64,000 nt of DNA, from assembly GCA_037892935.1 (NCBI GenBank), contig JAYXKI010000016.1, positions 496,001 through 560,000 on the forward strand, written 5' to 3'. The notes beneath the pieces were generated by a model. That model was not told where the DNA came from. It was given only the letters and a program-made list of their open reading frames with translations, and did no database searches. The position numbers and the translations under genes were made by a program. The stretch comes from Phlebopus portentosus. Lineage: Eukaryota > Basidiomycota > Agaricomycetes > Boletales > Boletinellaceae. Positions 10,957-22,550 of the stretch are shown here, piece after piece; position 1 is the stretch's first letter, and every line of letters starts with the position of its first letter.

Positions 10957-12210
10957 TTACTTTATTTCTACAATTATCAGATTGGGCAGCGATCGAGCAA
11001 AGGCGTCAATGCAGCGCCGGTGGTTCCATGCCTTACCAACTACCAACTGTTCAATCGTCGGATGTCCCAAGAAGGGTAGCAATACTGATTTCACTGCTTT
11101 ACGACTGAATGTAGTGTAGTCTTCGGGCGCATCGAGCTGCAAGACAGACAACGAGGGCATCACGAGCTTCGAGAAAAGCTTATTTAACTCTTTCGCGGGA
11201 TTGCAGCCTACAGCTACCCGAACAGTAAGCTTCTGTAGGAGGCAAAGTTCGACTGATGCATGTGTATCGGCTAACCATTCGCCAAAATAATCCGCGTCGT
11301 GAGAATCTGGAAGGCTAATGCGCAAAGTCCTGAGGTTCTTGGAAACTGAAAGCATTGCAAGCACCTCTCGAACTGTACCGCGGCCCATGCTGAAACCGTG
11401 ATGCGTGTAGTCGAAGTAAACGAGGTTTTCAAATAGCGAAGAAGACCAACGAAGCCGGACACCGTGCAGTGTAACGCGTCGAAGTTTCGGAGCATTGCCT
11501 CCAAAGAGGTGAAACTCCTTTGTATCATCATTCGCCGGATACACAAGTGCGAGCGATTCCAATTCTGGAACGCACGAAGCAAGCCGCGGCCTGCCTGTGC
11601 AGAGCCCCGAAAGCGCAGAATTCAACAGGAATGGGGAATACACGTCAAACCGCATCGAAAGTGAACGCCACTGTCGAATGGCAGGAAGAATACACGCCAT
11701 CCGCGAATGTATGTCGACAAGCGCGGAAGCCTCGACCTTTGTGTTCGGTGGGAGTGCAATTTCAACGTGCAAAGGCCGACCCCTAGCCCGCTGGATACGT
11801 TTCATGCATAGATTCCGCCTTCCGTCAGGACGGACGACTTGCCATAATCTCGGACTATGTAAAACAAGAAATCTCCAGTGCGAACAGATTTGTGAGGCGA
11901 TAACCGGAAATTCGTCACAGAGCTCTGCTCCGAGGTGGAAGATCCGGAGCAGTAGCTCGGCAGGTAAGAATGCGCCAGGAATCTGTGAGCGAACGGATGC
12001 GTTGCTTCTCCTGGAAGGAAACTTGTGTGTTGCCGGAGAACGGTTTGGATAGCAAGGATGGTGGCGAGCCCTACGCTTTCCGTTGGAGCGAGATCGTGCT
12101 ATGGGCAGACTTATACATGGCATCGCCCTAGCGATGCTACCAGATGCTTTCAGATTAGAGGACACCTGGGAATTCTGCGCAATGCGCGTACCTTTCGGTT
12201 TCATCTTCAT
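10957..12210 (-). CDS. F-box protein, single exon
   Basis: Intronless open frame of 417 codons. A basic, low-complexity N-terminus of about 75 residues precedes an F-box at about residues 80-125 (IPGAFLPAELLLRIFHLG, then ICSHWRFLVLHSPRLW). The rest is a leucine-rich-repeat-like region with phrases such as LRRVTLHGVRLRWSSS and LRTLRISLPD. Agaricomycetes carry large numbers of these proteins. F-boxes normally bind Skp1 in SCF ubiquitin ligases while the C-terminal repeats pick substrates; the substrate here is unknown. The stop lies 182 bases upstream of the MPP beta start on the same strand. The frame is intact. Confidence 0.85.
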   Translation of the reverse strand: MKMKPKGTRIAQNSQVSSNLKASGSIARAMPCISLPIARSRSNGKRRARHHPCYPNRSPATHKFPSRRSNASVRSQIPGAFLPAELLLRIFHLGAELCDEFPVIASQICSHWRFLVLHSPRLWQVVRPDGRRNLCMKRIQRARGRPLHVEIALPPNTKVEASALVDIHSRMACILPAIRQWRSLSMRFDVYSPFLLNSALSGLCTGRPRLASCVPELESLALVYPANDDTKEFHLFGGNAPKLRRVTLHGVRLRWSSSLFENLVYFDYTHHGFSMGRGTVREVLAMLSVSKNLRTLRISLPDSHDADYFGEWLADTHASVELCLLQKLTVRVAVGCNPAKELNKLFSKLVMPSLSVLQLDAPEDYTTFSRKAVKSVLLPFLGHPTIEQLVVGKAWNHRRCIDAFARSLPNLIIVEIK

Positions 12211-12859
12211 CTAGCGGAATATTCAATTTGGATACTAGAATCTGTCTCGACTGCTGGTCGAGTCTAAGACTCTGTCTGAACCGGCGCTTGAGCATGAATG
12301 ATATAAGAGCACCGTGCAAGGCGGGGCCAAGCAGGACTAGACCTCAAGAACCATAGGGCACCCCTTTTATACTTCCGACAAGTAAATATTGGAACGGTCA
12401 AGCAGTGCTCAAGCAGGGGAGAATTCGGTGACCGCAAGGCCGCGGAAGTCGCGTAGAACAATATCGCAGTGCTCATAAATGGGGCAACGAATCATGAAAG
12501 AAAGATATAACGGAAGAAGTGATGGTCCGTTTGCGATGCGCACAATAGGGGTAATATCGTTATAGGAGCCAGAATAGTACAGCGCTTGAGCATGCTTCAT
12601 TTAGACGCACAGCCAAATATATGCTTAGATATCCCATGGTCAATAGTGTTCACACCAGTATAAAAGCTGCCGTTGTGATGGAGATCAGTTCATTTCATTG
12701 CATTGAAAACCGTGTCACGGAGCAGGTGACGTGATGTGAATCCACTGTTACGTTACGTTACTGTTACCTAACCGTTATGCTACACTGCGACCGGGAGTCA
12801 CGACGTGTCCAAGACTCGAGTCTATGTTCAAAAAAAAAACACTTATCAAGGACAAGTAA
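12211..12859. promoter_or_regulatory. Divergent intergenic region, F-box / PRP24
   Basis: Shared 5' flank of the minus-strand F-box gene and the plus-strand splicing-factor gene. A 9-10 base A run lies just upstream of the plus-strand start, around 12830-12840. Small open frames here lack domain signals. Confidence 0.4.
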
Positions 12860-15800
12860 ATGGACGAGTCTCAATCTCTCGAGGCGCTTTCGAACATTCT
12901 CACTCAAATAAATGAAAATCCTCTCGGCTTATCTCTTTATGCTCAATATCTGAATCTAGCTCTGTCCAGCGGCGTGGACGACCAGGACATCATGCCAGTA
13001 CGGCAAATGTTAACCATGTATTGGCCAGCCGGCGAAGATATATGGCTTCCGATGATAGAGGCACGAATACGAGAAGGAATTGACTCCCTTGAAGACACTA
13101 TGGAAGTTCTCAAGTTATTTCAAACCGCTGAGGATGATTATTTCTGTATGTGTTTGTCATTCATGTTGGATGATCATTCAGTTTATTTCTTCCATATCAG
13201 CATTGACGTTGCTCCAAAAGCATATCGAGTTCCTGATTGATCGATACTTCCATTTCTCTTCATCGAATGTAAAGTCTGAGGAACCTGAGGGCCCTTTCTC
13301 TCGTGAATGGACACGGACGATGCTAGAATCTGTTGTCTCGAAGGGTTCCAGTCACTTAACAAAAGTATGCGTAAATTTCCTATAAGCTTTCGCTTAATTG
13401 ATGTCTGTTATTAGGGACATCTTCTGTGGATTCCTTACTTGAATTGGATGATGGAACAGTTGGAAAGTCCCAACTTACGAGGAGAGGAACGGTGCGAATC
13501 TCGTTGATTCACAGTTAGAAATTCATTTTTATACTGTTGCAGAACGGATTTCATCGTACAAGTCGACGATGCGCTTCTTGCGAGGTTGCAGCAGCCTCAT
13601 TCTAGTCTGTTCTCATAATCATCCTATCGAGAATTAGGAATGTCTGAAGTTCGTATTCGTAGCTCACGAAGGAACATTTCAAGCATATTCAACATTCACG
13701 ACCAATTTCAAACCGGCAAACATCTACGAAAAGAATCTGGTAGAGGCTTCAAAGTTGAAGGCCCGCGCTGTAAGGGGTTACGAAAGACGAGAACAGCTCG
13801 AGCAATATCTTGTAAGCATGCAATTGATCCCTAGAGGCAAGCGTAAACTCAAGGTTTTATGTCCAGGAGCAATCAGGATATTCTCTCGAAGTTTATAATT
13901 ATTACCTAACCTACGAACGTAGAGCGAAGAAAATAGATCTTCCAGTGATCTACTGTCTTTACGAAAGGGCCATCTCAGATACAGCGAGGAGACGCTTCAA
14001 TGGAGAAAACGATGCTGAGACAGCACTGAGAATTTTTTGGTTGGGTTATTGTGATGTTCTGGTGAGCGTCAACAGTTCAGTGTAATACAAGCTGACTGAT
14101 TATCCTACCTCGCAGAGAATGAATAACGAGGACATCGATCGACGGCGGGCCGTCCTGCAGAGAGCTGTCCGGAGCGTCCCCGGATCAGGAGCGATATGGG
14201 CTAGTTACATACGTTTCCTTGTAAGCCGTATCCTGTTGTACACTGAGTCAGGCGTCAGCTGACTGAAGTTTTAGGAAAGTGCAGAAAACGATAGCAATAC
14301 CTTGCTGCAATCTGTTGCGGGTACCTTCTCCCCGTGTTTCTCTCAACGATGTCATATCTGAGTGTCATTATCTAGAAATCTACGATAAGGCATTCTCCAC
14401 TGGCTTGCTTCAAAAGGATGTTGAGGATATTGTTCCTGTCGTTGTAGCACGAGCCGGCCTCATCAAGAGAACAATCATGGGAAACGATGAAGGTATGCTC
14501 CTGCTGAAATGGATGTCCAGACTCTGACTTTATCATCAGTCGAGGATTCTGTGCAACTCCTCTTTGACGTTTTGTCGGAGGGAATTGCACGAGTCCGCCA
14601 AGGTGAATTAGCGCGTCCATGTTTGTCCGCTCCCCTTCTCATTATTTTTCGCAGCTTCTCGCCGAGGAGATCCTCGATTCCGTCTCGAAAAGTTTCTCGC
14701 TGAGCTAGTATGTGACCCCTTTCTCGCTTCTTGTGTCTTGACTCACCCTCTGCGATAGTATGTCAATCTCGCAGAGGCTCAGGACCTTGCTGGAACAGTC
14801 TGGGAAGCGGCTGCAAAGCATTCAAAGTCAAATTATCTCGCATGGATACAATACATCGAGAGTCTCACGTCAGCACTTCCTTTCGGCTTCAGTACTGAAA
14901 TATCAATACACTAACGGAGGTTATCTTCAGGAAACAGGGAAGATATGGTGATGCGAGAGCAGTGTTCAAGGAATTAGTGAACAAACGACTGGACTGGCCG
15001 GAGGCGATATTTGATGCTTGGATCGGATTTGAACATTTATACGGCACGGTACAAGATATATACGAATGCTTGGACCAAGTCGAGCGGGCACAGAACCAAG
15101 TTAGCATCAGACGAGCCAAGGAAGCCGAAAAGGCTGCCCCGCAAGCTACGCAGAACTCGGGCCAGTCAGAAGCTGCATCGACGTTGATAAGCGAAGCTGT
15201 TCAACAGGCATCAGAAGGAATCAAAGCTTCACACTCAGTTGTTTCTACTATGGAAGTCGACGATGCATCTGGAAACGTGACTAGGAAACGGAAGATAGAA
15301 GCATCCGATGACAAGCCCGAGGGGAGTAAGAAAGCAAAGACAGGTAAGTGGCTTGATCTGAGAAATTTGAAATTTATGTGGCGAACCCTCTAGTAGCAAC
15401 ATCAGCACCACGCAAACGTGATCGAGAGAACAGCACGGTCTTTATCGCGGACCTCCCATCAGACGTCTCCAGGAACGATCTATCTGCACTTTTCAAGGAT
15501 GTCAGTATGTTTTATTCTGCTTTAATGATCGATTCTTGACTATTCGGCTTGTAGTGCGGTGCTATTCGGGAAGTGAAAATTTCCACTGTGGCAAGTTCAC
15601 ACGTTGCTACTGTTGAATTTCAGGACAGGGTACGTCGTCATGTGCTTCGGTACTATTGATGACTAATATTTTTGCGCAGGAGAGCGTTCCAGCTGCTCTG
15701 ACAAAGGACAAGAAGCGACTACGAGACCAAGAAATCTCCGTCCATGTGGCTTGGAAGTCCACGCTCTATGTCACGAATTTCCCCGAGAAAGTCGATGATG

Positions 15801-16990
15801 CCTACATACGCGAACTCTTCGGTCAGGTAGGAGAGCAACACATGTCCAGATTATACTGCGTCTCATGAGTCGATGATCCCGTAGTTTGGCCTTATATTCG
15901 ATGTACGCTGGCCAAGCAAGAAATTCAAAGCAACCCGAAGGTTCTGTTACGTCCAGTTCACTTCCACGGAAGCTGCGCGAGCCGCTCTATCGCTGCACGG
16001 AAAGGAACTGGAACCTGGGTTGACAATGAATGTCTACGTCTCGGATCCTGAGCGGAAGAAGGAAAGAACGGATGCTGGCGCGAATGATAGAGAAGTGTAT
16101 GTCGCAGGTCTCAGCAAGTTTGTCACTGAGAAGGATCTCGAGAAGCTATTCAAGACGGTAAAAGAAAATTCAGGCGATATCAAATGCTCAAATGCTCATA
16201 CTAAAGCATGTTTTGCAGTACGGACCTATGAAGGAGATACGCGTCATCAAGAATGACGCCGGCCTGTGTAAAGGTGTTGCATTTGTTGAATTTGAGGATG
16301 AGGTAAGATACGCTCTTTCATAGGTATGCTGATTGTTCTCATATTCACCGAATGTCTCAGGCATCTGCACAAAGGTCGCTCCAGGCCAATAATCATGACA
16401 TGAAAAATCGGAGGATTGCTGTCACACTGTCTGATTCCCGGGTTCGCGCTCGGCACAAGAATGAACAGACCTCAAGTGGCCTCGGTCGACGCGACGACGT
16501 TCTTTCCCGTTCAGTCCGAATCAAGAGTCTGCCGCCGGACACGCAGGAAGGCTTATTACAGCAAACAATAGAGAAAGTAGTTCCGGTCAAGCGATTGGAG
16601 ATTTTCCAGGATGTGCAGGAGGCAACGGCAGAACTTGAGAGTGCTGCGGTGTGTTTATCTTGTGTTTGTGGAAAGATCTTTCATTGAATGCCATATCACA
16701 AACAGGATGCGGGAAAACTACTAATGAAAAATCCTCTCCAATTCGGCGGGTCGAACCTCGAAATCACTGAAGAGCTTCCGGAACCAGGTGCGAAACGCCA
16801 ACCACAACCAAAGGCTGGACCCTCCGCGTTCATACCAAGGAACGCCGCTGCACGCCCTCGAGCAGGCCTCGGAAGTTCGAAAAAGCCGAGGCAAAACCCT
16901 GTTGATGCTGGCGCTTTGGGTAACGGTCAACAGGGATTGGTGTCGAAGTCAGGGAAGAGCCAGGATGACTTTAGAAAGTTGTTGGGTTGA
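12860..16990 (+). CDS. PRP24: U4/U6 snRNP recycling factor, Prp24/SART3 type
   Basis: Nuclear splicing factor that re-anneals U4 and U6 snRNAs after each splicing round. About 20 short exons give roughly 1,026 residues, close to SART3, and every junction I checked keeps phase. The N-terminal 600 residues are HAT-type helical repeats, with phrases such as EGTFQAYSTFTTNFKPANIY, GENDAETALRIFWLGYCDVL and EDSVQLLFDVLSEGIARVRQ. Four RRMs follow, starting near 15436 (STVFIADLPSDVS), 15755 (STLYVTNFPEKVD), 16098 (EVYVAGLSKFVTEKDL) and 16500 (SVRIKSLPPDTQ). The C-terminus ends SQDDFRKLLG, matching the Lsm-interaction motif that lets the protein bind the U6 Lsm ring. An acidic and basic linker with KRKIEASDDKPEGSKKAK separates the HAT and RRM parts and may act as nuclear localisation signal. 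HAT plus RRM plus Lsm motif makes the assignment strong. Confidence 0.95.
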
Positions 16991-17182
16991 ATGGATGAAT
17001 AGTATCTCTTCTAGTACTACACCATAAGTAGTTTGTTTTGGTACCAATTATATTATATATGTAGTAGTAGTAAACGTCATCACGTGTTTGGCTTTGGCCT
17101 TTTGTCTCGCTAGATCGTGCTCTCCTTCTCCTGCGTACCATCAGTTTTAAATCTCATTTGCTGGTTGTGATACTTAGCAATA

Positions 17183-19825
17183 ATGGACTGGCAGGAGTAT
17201 CAAGAAAGCACCACGGTGCGACTAGATTGGACAATACGGGGATTGAGGCAGCTATTTGAGTCAAGGTTCGCTCCTTTTGGTTCCTGTCTTTGTTCGTTCC
17301 AGAGTCGTCGCAGTCTCATCAACCTATTGCCGACAACAGTAAAGGAGAGACGAAATCAAAAGCAGTGAAGTCGGTCAAATTTGGAGGGGGTAGGTGGCAG
17401 GTGCGTGTCGTAACAGTAATTGTCAGGTTATCTTTGAATCTCATCTTCAAGCACATTCCTCAGATTCTTTTTTACCCGAACTCTGGGACAGAGGGCGGTC
17501 AATTTGTGAGCCTCTATCTGTCATGCGAGGTAAAGTCCCAGGTGCTTTGCGATCCTGATTGACCTCACTGATTTGGTCAGCCCACTCCCGAGGAGAAAGA
17601 TAATGCCATCGACGGGCGGTTCGTGCTCTGTATCGTGTAATGCAATAACTTTGGTCTCAGTTTGTGACAGATGGGTGCGCGGAGGATTGTACAAGTTTAA
17701 TTTTGAACTACGCAAGTTCGTACGCTTGTTGAAACAGTACTGGTCTCTCATCTGACAATCAACGCAGTCTTTCAAAGACCATCCTGTTCAGCCAGAAAGA
17801 AGCACTAGACCATTCGTTTTCATGGAAGGTGCGATCGCCTTCTCGAAGGTCTAGTCATTGCACTAATACGTAGACAGACTGCAAATTGGGGCTGGTGATA
17901 TACACCAACTTCATTAGTAAATTGGTCGCTCCGCTAACTTGCACTCTACCTTTAGGGCGCAATTCGCTCGGAGAGATACAATTTATTATCAACCCAATGC
18001 CATTCGGAACAACGATGCCTTCCTCATATCATGTACCATTTCGTCGTCGCCAAGCATGCCTTCACTACCACCGCGTGTCCCGCATCGATTAGTTCCTAAA
18101 GACCTTCTGGAAGTCGTCGGAACCTTGCTTGATGACCCAGCCTACTCCGATGTAGAGTTTATTCTCCCGAGACGTAGTAGACCCGGTGGACGCGGAATAC
18201 GGAGAATATTAGCTGCGAAATCAATACTGAGTAGGGCAGAGTACTTTCGGACAAGTATGCTTCGAGTTCTTCATGAAGCTCTTGGCTAAGATGCATCAAT
18301 AGTGTTCAGCTCCGGCTTTGCGGAAGCATCCTCTCAGGATCTCGATTTATCTGTATCACAGTCAGACACTGGCTCACTCTGTGACGCGGATCCGGAATCC
18401 TCCTCGGTGCAGCCAAGCTCTCAGCAATTTGAGGATTCCGACGACGAAGATGAAGCTGGACTTGACGAACCCGAGGGTTCCGAAAAGCTGGAGAACAGCC
18501 TTATTTCTGATGTAGACGAGTTCAAGACGGTGGCAGTTTTAGAAGAACGTGACGGTCAGCGTTCAGAGACCGTTCCACCGCCTTCTCGGACGAATGAAGA
18601 AGCCGCAATTGCTCCTACTAGTGGAGCATCGACGGTTGACGGGGAAGCTGAAGAGGCTCAAGGTAATTCTCTTCCAGGCCAAACCAATAAATCAAAGGTA
18701 GAAGAAGGATGTGTTGGAGAGAAACCGTCACGTTCGGAAAGTCCTCAGTCGGAACAAGAGACTGAAATGGATAATGCTCAAAAAGCCGGAATTCCTGGTG
18801 GACCAAGTAGTTGTCAAAGTTTTCTGTCAAGAGACCAGGCAACGAAGCACAAGGTCGTAGTTAGAGACGTGGCGTACACGACGTATCGTGCTGTCCTCTA
18901 TTATGTGGGCTACTTGAATCTGCCACTTGAATCTGCCACTCGGAACCTTGCTGACGCCCCTATCCGTAGCTTTACACGGACTCTATCATCTTTGCTCCAC
19001 TGGCGTCGTCATTTCTTGCTCCTTCGTCAACAGCCGGTCTTTCATCATCCCACTTATTGCCCCCGCGTCCGGGAGAAGGCCAAAACGTGAACATTGCGCG
19101 TCCTGCTGTTCATAGAGAAAACTCGGAAGGTGGGCCAACGTCTAGAACAGCTTGGATAAGACAGTGGGAGCTACAGAATTCCGGAAAACCGACACCGTGT
19201 TCTGCCAAAGCCGCGTATCGAGTGGCCGACAGTAAGTACAGTAATAACTTGTCCACTTTTTCTTCGCACTGATTGTATCAGAACTGGGCCTATCTGATCT
19301 TAAAGATAGAGCGTTCCAGGTGAGACCTCAACGAAGACGGCAGTCATCATCTTACACCTTGACGTCCCAGCACATTGTTAAGTCCTTGACGATCCATAAC
19401 GTGCCATACGAAATGTTTTCCTCCTTTTCATCGACGTGAGTAGTACCTCATGTACTGAAAATTGTAGCAAGGTTTGACCACAAACCTCCTAGGTTTGAGG
19501 ATGTTAGAAAGGTCCTTTCCACCCTCTTCTATGGATTCCGTAGCTCACACAGCATCAGACGGAGGTTGCTTTCTTCCTTGAGCACTGGAATGAGATACGG
19601 ACATCCCAATCTATGCAGAAGGTATGGCAACAAATTCGCGCTGGCCGCCACCCTGGATTTGAAGAAGGTAGGAAGAAGGGAATTTTTGATCGAAATGAAA
19701 ACTAATTTTTTTTCGCGGTGAATATAGTCTGGCCGCTTATTGCGATGAATCTGGAGTTCAAACCTCATGACGCCGACACAGAAAATGGAATTGGCAGGCA
19801 AGGAAATGGTGATGCTATACCTTGA
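17183..19825 (+). CDS. MATH-BTB domain protein with acidic insert
   Basis: Probable substrate adaptor for Cul3 ubiquitin ligase (family inference). About 14 exons. The MATH half reads ESTTVRLDWTIRGLRQLFES, FGGGRWQ, ILFYPNSGTEGGQFVSLYLS, WVRGGLYKFNFELR and LFSQKEALDHSFSWKTANWG. The BTB half begins PAYSDVEFILPRR at about 18145 and continues EYFRTMFSSGF, but is then interrupted by about 170 acidic, low-complexity residues (18330-18830) before KVVVRDVAYTTYRAVLYYLY. A second insert of about 70 residues precedes ADKLGLSDLKDRAF. The end is MNLEFKPHDADTENGIG with stop 19823-19825. The first intron does not preserve phase: exon 1 ends at 17265 and the next coding frame opens around 17303. A 23-base intron or a missing base would explain it. 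Confidence 0.88.
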
Positions 19826-21388
19826 GCGGGCGGAGCTAGGCACAGTGTTTTTTCTGCTCTGATCACCCCATTTTAACTTTAGGATGAGTTCTGACTGGCT
19901 ATGGGGTGGCCATATTCTGCCATGTAAGTCTAAGGCTACGGGCTAACTAAGGTGCGCCTCTTGACAGAGTCAACTGCAGACAGGAAAGCTAGAATTCTAT
20001 GTTTTGCAACGCCGCTGACGTATTCAGTTCGTCCTGTACCTCTGTTCAATATAATCACGTATCTATCTCCGCTATCTCCTGAACTTTACACGCCAAAAGA
20101 TCAAATCGAGACACAAGGTCATTTTCATGGTCATATCGTGTACAATTATTAAGACTTCAATCGACACTGAGATGTTAGCTACCGAATGGATGGATGTACA
20201 CCAAGGACGAGGATAGCATCGATTCGATCATGTCTACCCATTCGGTGGTTAGAAGGTGGAGGACGCGGACATAAACACGTTCCGGGAAGTGCGACGGGTA
20301 CATAACCGGTTCGAAGAAACCACGAGGTCGACACAGGACATCTTATATGGGAATAGAAGAACCCAGGATATAGGTTCTCTTCTTCTCGATCATCGCCTTC
20401 TCGCTTTAGGCCGCGCAAATCTCACTCAAATGTAACACTCGCTCTCACTCCTATTCTTCACTTCTCTTTTTTTAGACATGAAAACAGGTGGTCGTTAGCC
20501 TTGGTCTATAATGTCAAGCATTGAAATATAAACACCTGCCACTGCTGAGGACCGTTGTGACGGTCGTAGACACTATTCGTTTCTTTGTCAAGCACTAGCA
20601 TAGGCCACAAGATCACAAGAGGGACAATAGTCTCCGTATTTGATTGAGAATGATCGTAGCCCCAAGGTAACAGATATGGAGAACATACCATGAACAATTG
20701 GTGCCCATATGGCAGAAGATTATTCGTTCGGCTTTAAAGAGGCAAAGGATCAGAAAGGGGGGTTTCGTATCGAATTGGACGGAAATACAATACACTCCCA
20801 TGATACAATGCGCATCATTTTCGATGGAGGAACGAATGTAACTTTCAAGCCGTTTATAGATTCTCTCGGCAAGGATCGATAAATGAATATTGAGCTTCAA
20901 TGTTTGGCGAATCTTTATGATCATCATGCCCTTCCAGTCAGAACTTTGGGGGACTGAGTGCAAAGCTTCAATTTAAACGATGTAACGTCGGGGATCTTCA
21001 GTTTCAAATTCGTACATCGCATTCTCGAAGAAAAAAAAACGCGTTGGCCCGGGCCGCAAAAAAGAATGCCGCGTTCATTTATCAAGCCAGACGTACACCA
21101 ACCGAAGGGACCCTCAAATAATTCTGGATACACTAAGGAAGAGGGAAATGTCATCAGTAGCTATTTGTTCATGAGAAGAAACAAGAAAACTGACGAATAT
21201 TAATAAAGGGACAAGTCTAGCATCGGGGGGCGTAGGAGGAAGGTCGTAAGTTCTCCAAGCCTTGCCAGGGACACATTGAAGGTTATCGAGCATATAGGAA
21301 TAAAGAGTACATAAACGAATTCCAAGAGCTATCCTTCCTCTTGCTCTAGAACCACGCGGGAAGCGTGGCTATGTCTACGCGATCTGTC
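19826..21388. other. Intergenic, no supported gene
   Basis: Lies between the 3' ends of the MATH-BTB gene (+) and the GRASP gene (-), so it should be 3' flanks only, yet it is unusually long for this region (1.56 kb). Short frames such as 116 codons on the minus strand at 20613-20963 show no domain and no conserved splice pattern. A decayed gene cannot be excluded. Confidence 0.35.
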
Positions 21389-22550
21389 CTAGGGTACAGG
21401 ATATACAGCAGATTGAATAGGAGGATCAAGGTAATGAGAACTCTCGCGAGAAATTGTCGTGGACGAGAGTCTTAAACTTCTGTCGTTATTGTTCAGCAAT
21501 TCAGATGGAGACGATTGCCGCCCATGATCATGCGGTTGTTCTTCGGGAATGTCACTCCTGTTTCCATGGCTGTAACTTTGATATTGCTCATCGTCAGCAG
21601 GTACGAACACTTCCGCGTCATCATAGTACTCCTCATCCGCCTGGTCAGTGATCTCTTGAACAGGTGGGATGCGATGCAGTAGGCCGTAACTGTAGTAAGA
21701 TAGCTTAGCCATTAAGACAAAAGAGCTTACTCTTCGTGACGTACCCGAACACACAACCAAGAAGTCCCTCGCCGCCCCATTGGCGGTTTGGGACTAGTAC
21801 GACTTCTCTCAAGGTGCTAATAAGACGTGAGAGATGATTCGGTCAGTTTGATGAGAAGCTCACTTGAAGTCATAAGAGTAGACGTAAACTCGCAAAGGTT
21901 TATCCTCATGCTGGCGATAGCAAAATTAAGTGCGTGAGAAGCACTTTTTATCAGTCGGACTTACTGCTTCGACCAGATCATAGAAGTCTCCTTCTGCAGC
22001 CAGTACTCCACCCGACCAGCCGACAATCCAGTCACCATATGGAACAAGACCAGCACTTTCGGCCGGACTATTTTCAAGTATGTCTAGAACGTGCCAAACA
22101 TTGTCAAGCGAAAATTCGGGTTCGCAGACTCGCATGCTCAGGCCCAGTAGAGATGGCTGAGAAGCGACAGACTTGCTGTCCGATTCCTCAGAAGGCTGAT
22201 GGTGCTGTGACCACTCTCGAGATGGAAATATTGAAACACCTGACATCTAGATCAGACACGGGCATTGAATATAAGAATTGAATGTACTTACGGCGTATGG
22301 TTTGTGCTTTACTGTTCCACACAATTAATTGCAATCGCCGGCCCTCGTGCTCTTCTACAACGCGCTCAAAGTCATGAGCCTCGATGTTTGCCACCTGGCT
22401 CAAGCGAGAGTCGTCCTCGTAGCCGACTATAAAGTCGAAGAAGGGTTCAATGTCCGTCTGGGATGCAGGAGATCCGGGAGTGACGCGTAGAACATGTAGT
22501 CCATGAGATGGAGCCTTTCCTTGATCGGGAACCGATTGGCCAGCACCCAT
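21389..22550 (-). CDS. GRH1: GRASP55/65-family Golgi protein
   Basis: Peripheral Golgi/early secretory protein with two PDZ-like GRASP domains. In yeast Grh1 acts at ER exit sites and in unconventional secretion. Exons are 22550-22292, 22239-21965, 21910-21864, 21816-21745 and 21689-21389, which sum to 318 codons with phase kept throughout. The N-terminus MGAGQS exposes Gly2 after Met removal; animal GRASPs are N-myristoylated there. GRASP domain 1 includes GLHVLRVTPGSPASQTDIEP and FFDFIVGYE. Domain 2 includes VWHVLDILENSPAESAGLVP, YGDWIVGWSGG, EDKPLRVYVYSYDFN and REVVLVPNRQWGGEGLLGC ending YGLLHRIP. The C-terminal 80 residues are acidic, then Ser-rich and low-complexity. The second domain is cut by three introns of 54, 47 and 55 bases. 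Confidence 0.95.

Noticed and set aside
17266..17302. 37-base intron as the first MATH-BTB intron
   Set aside because: GT and AG ends exist, but removing it puts the next exon in a frame that stops at about 17340, so it is not accepted as written.
20240..20330. GGTTCGAA-like box suggesting a tRNA
   Set aside because: No acceptor stem, anticodon arm or D-loop could be folded around it.
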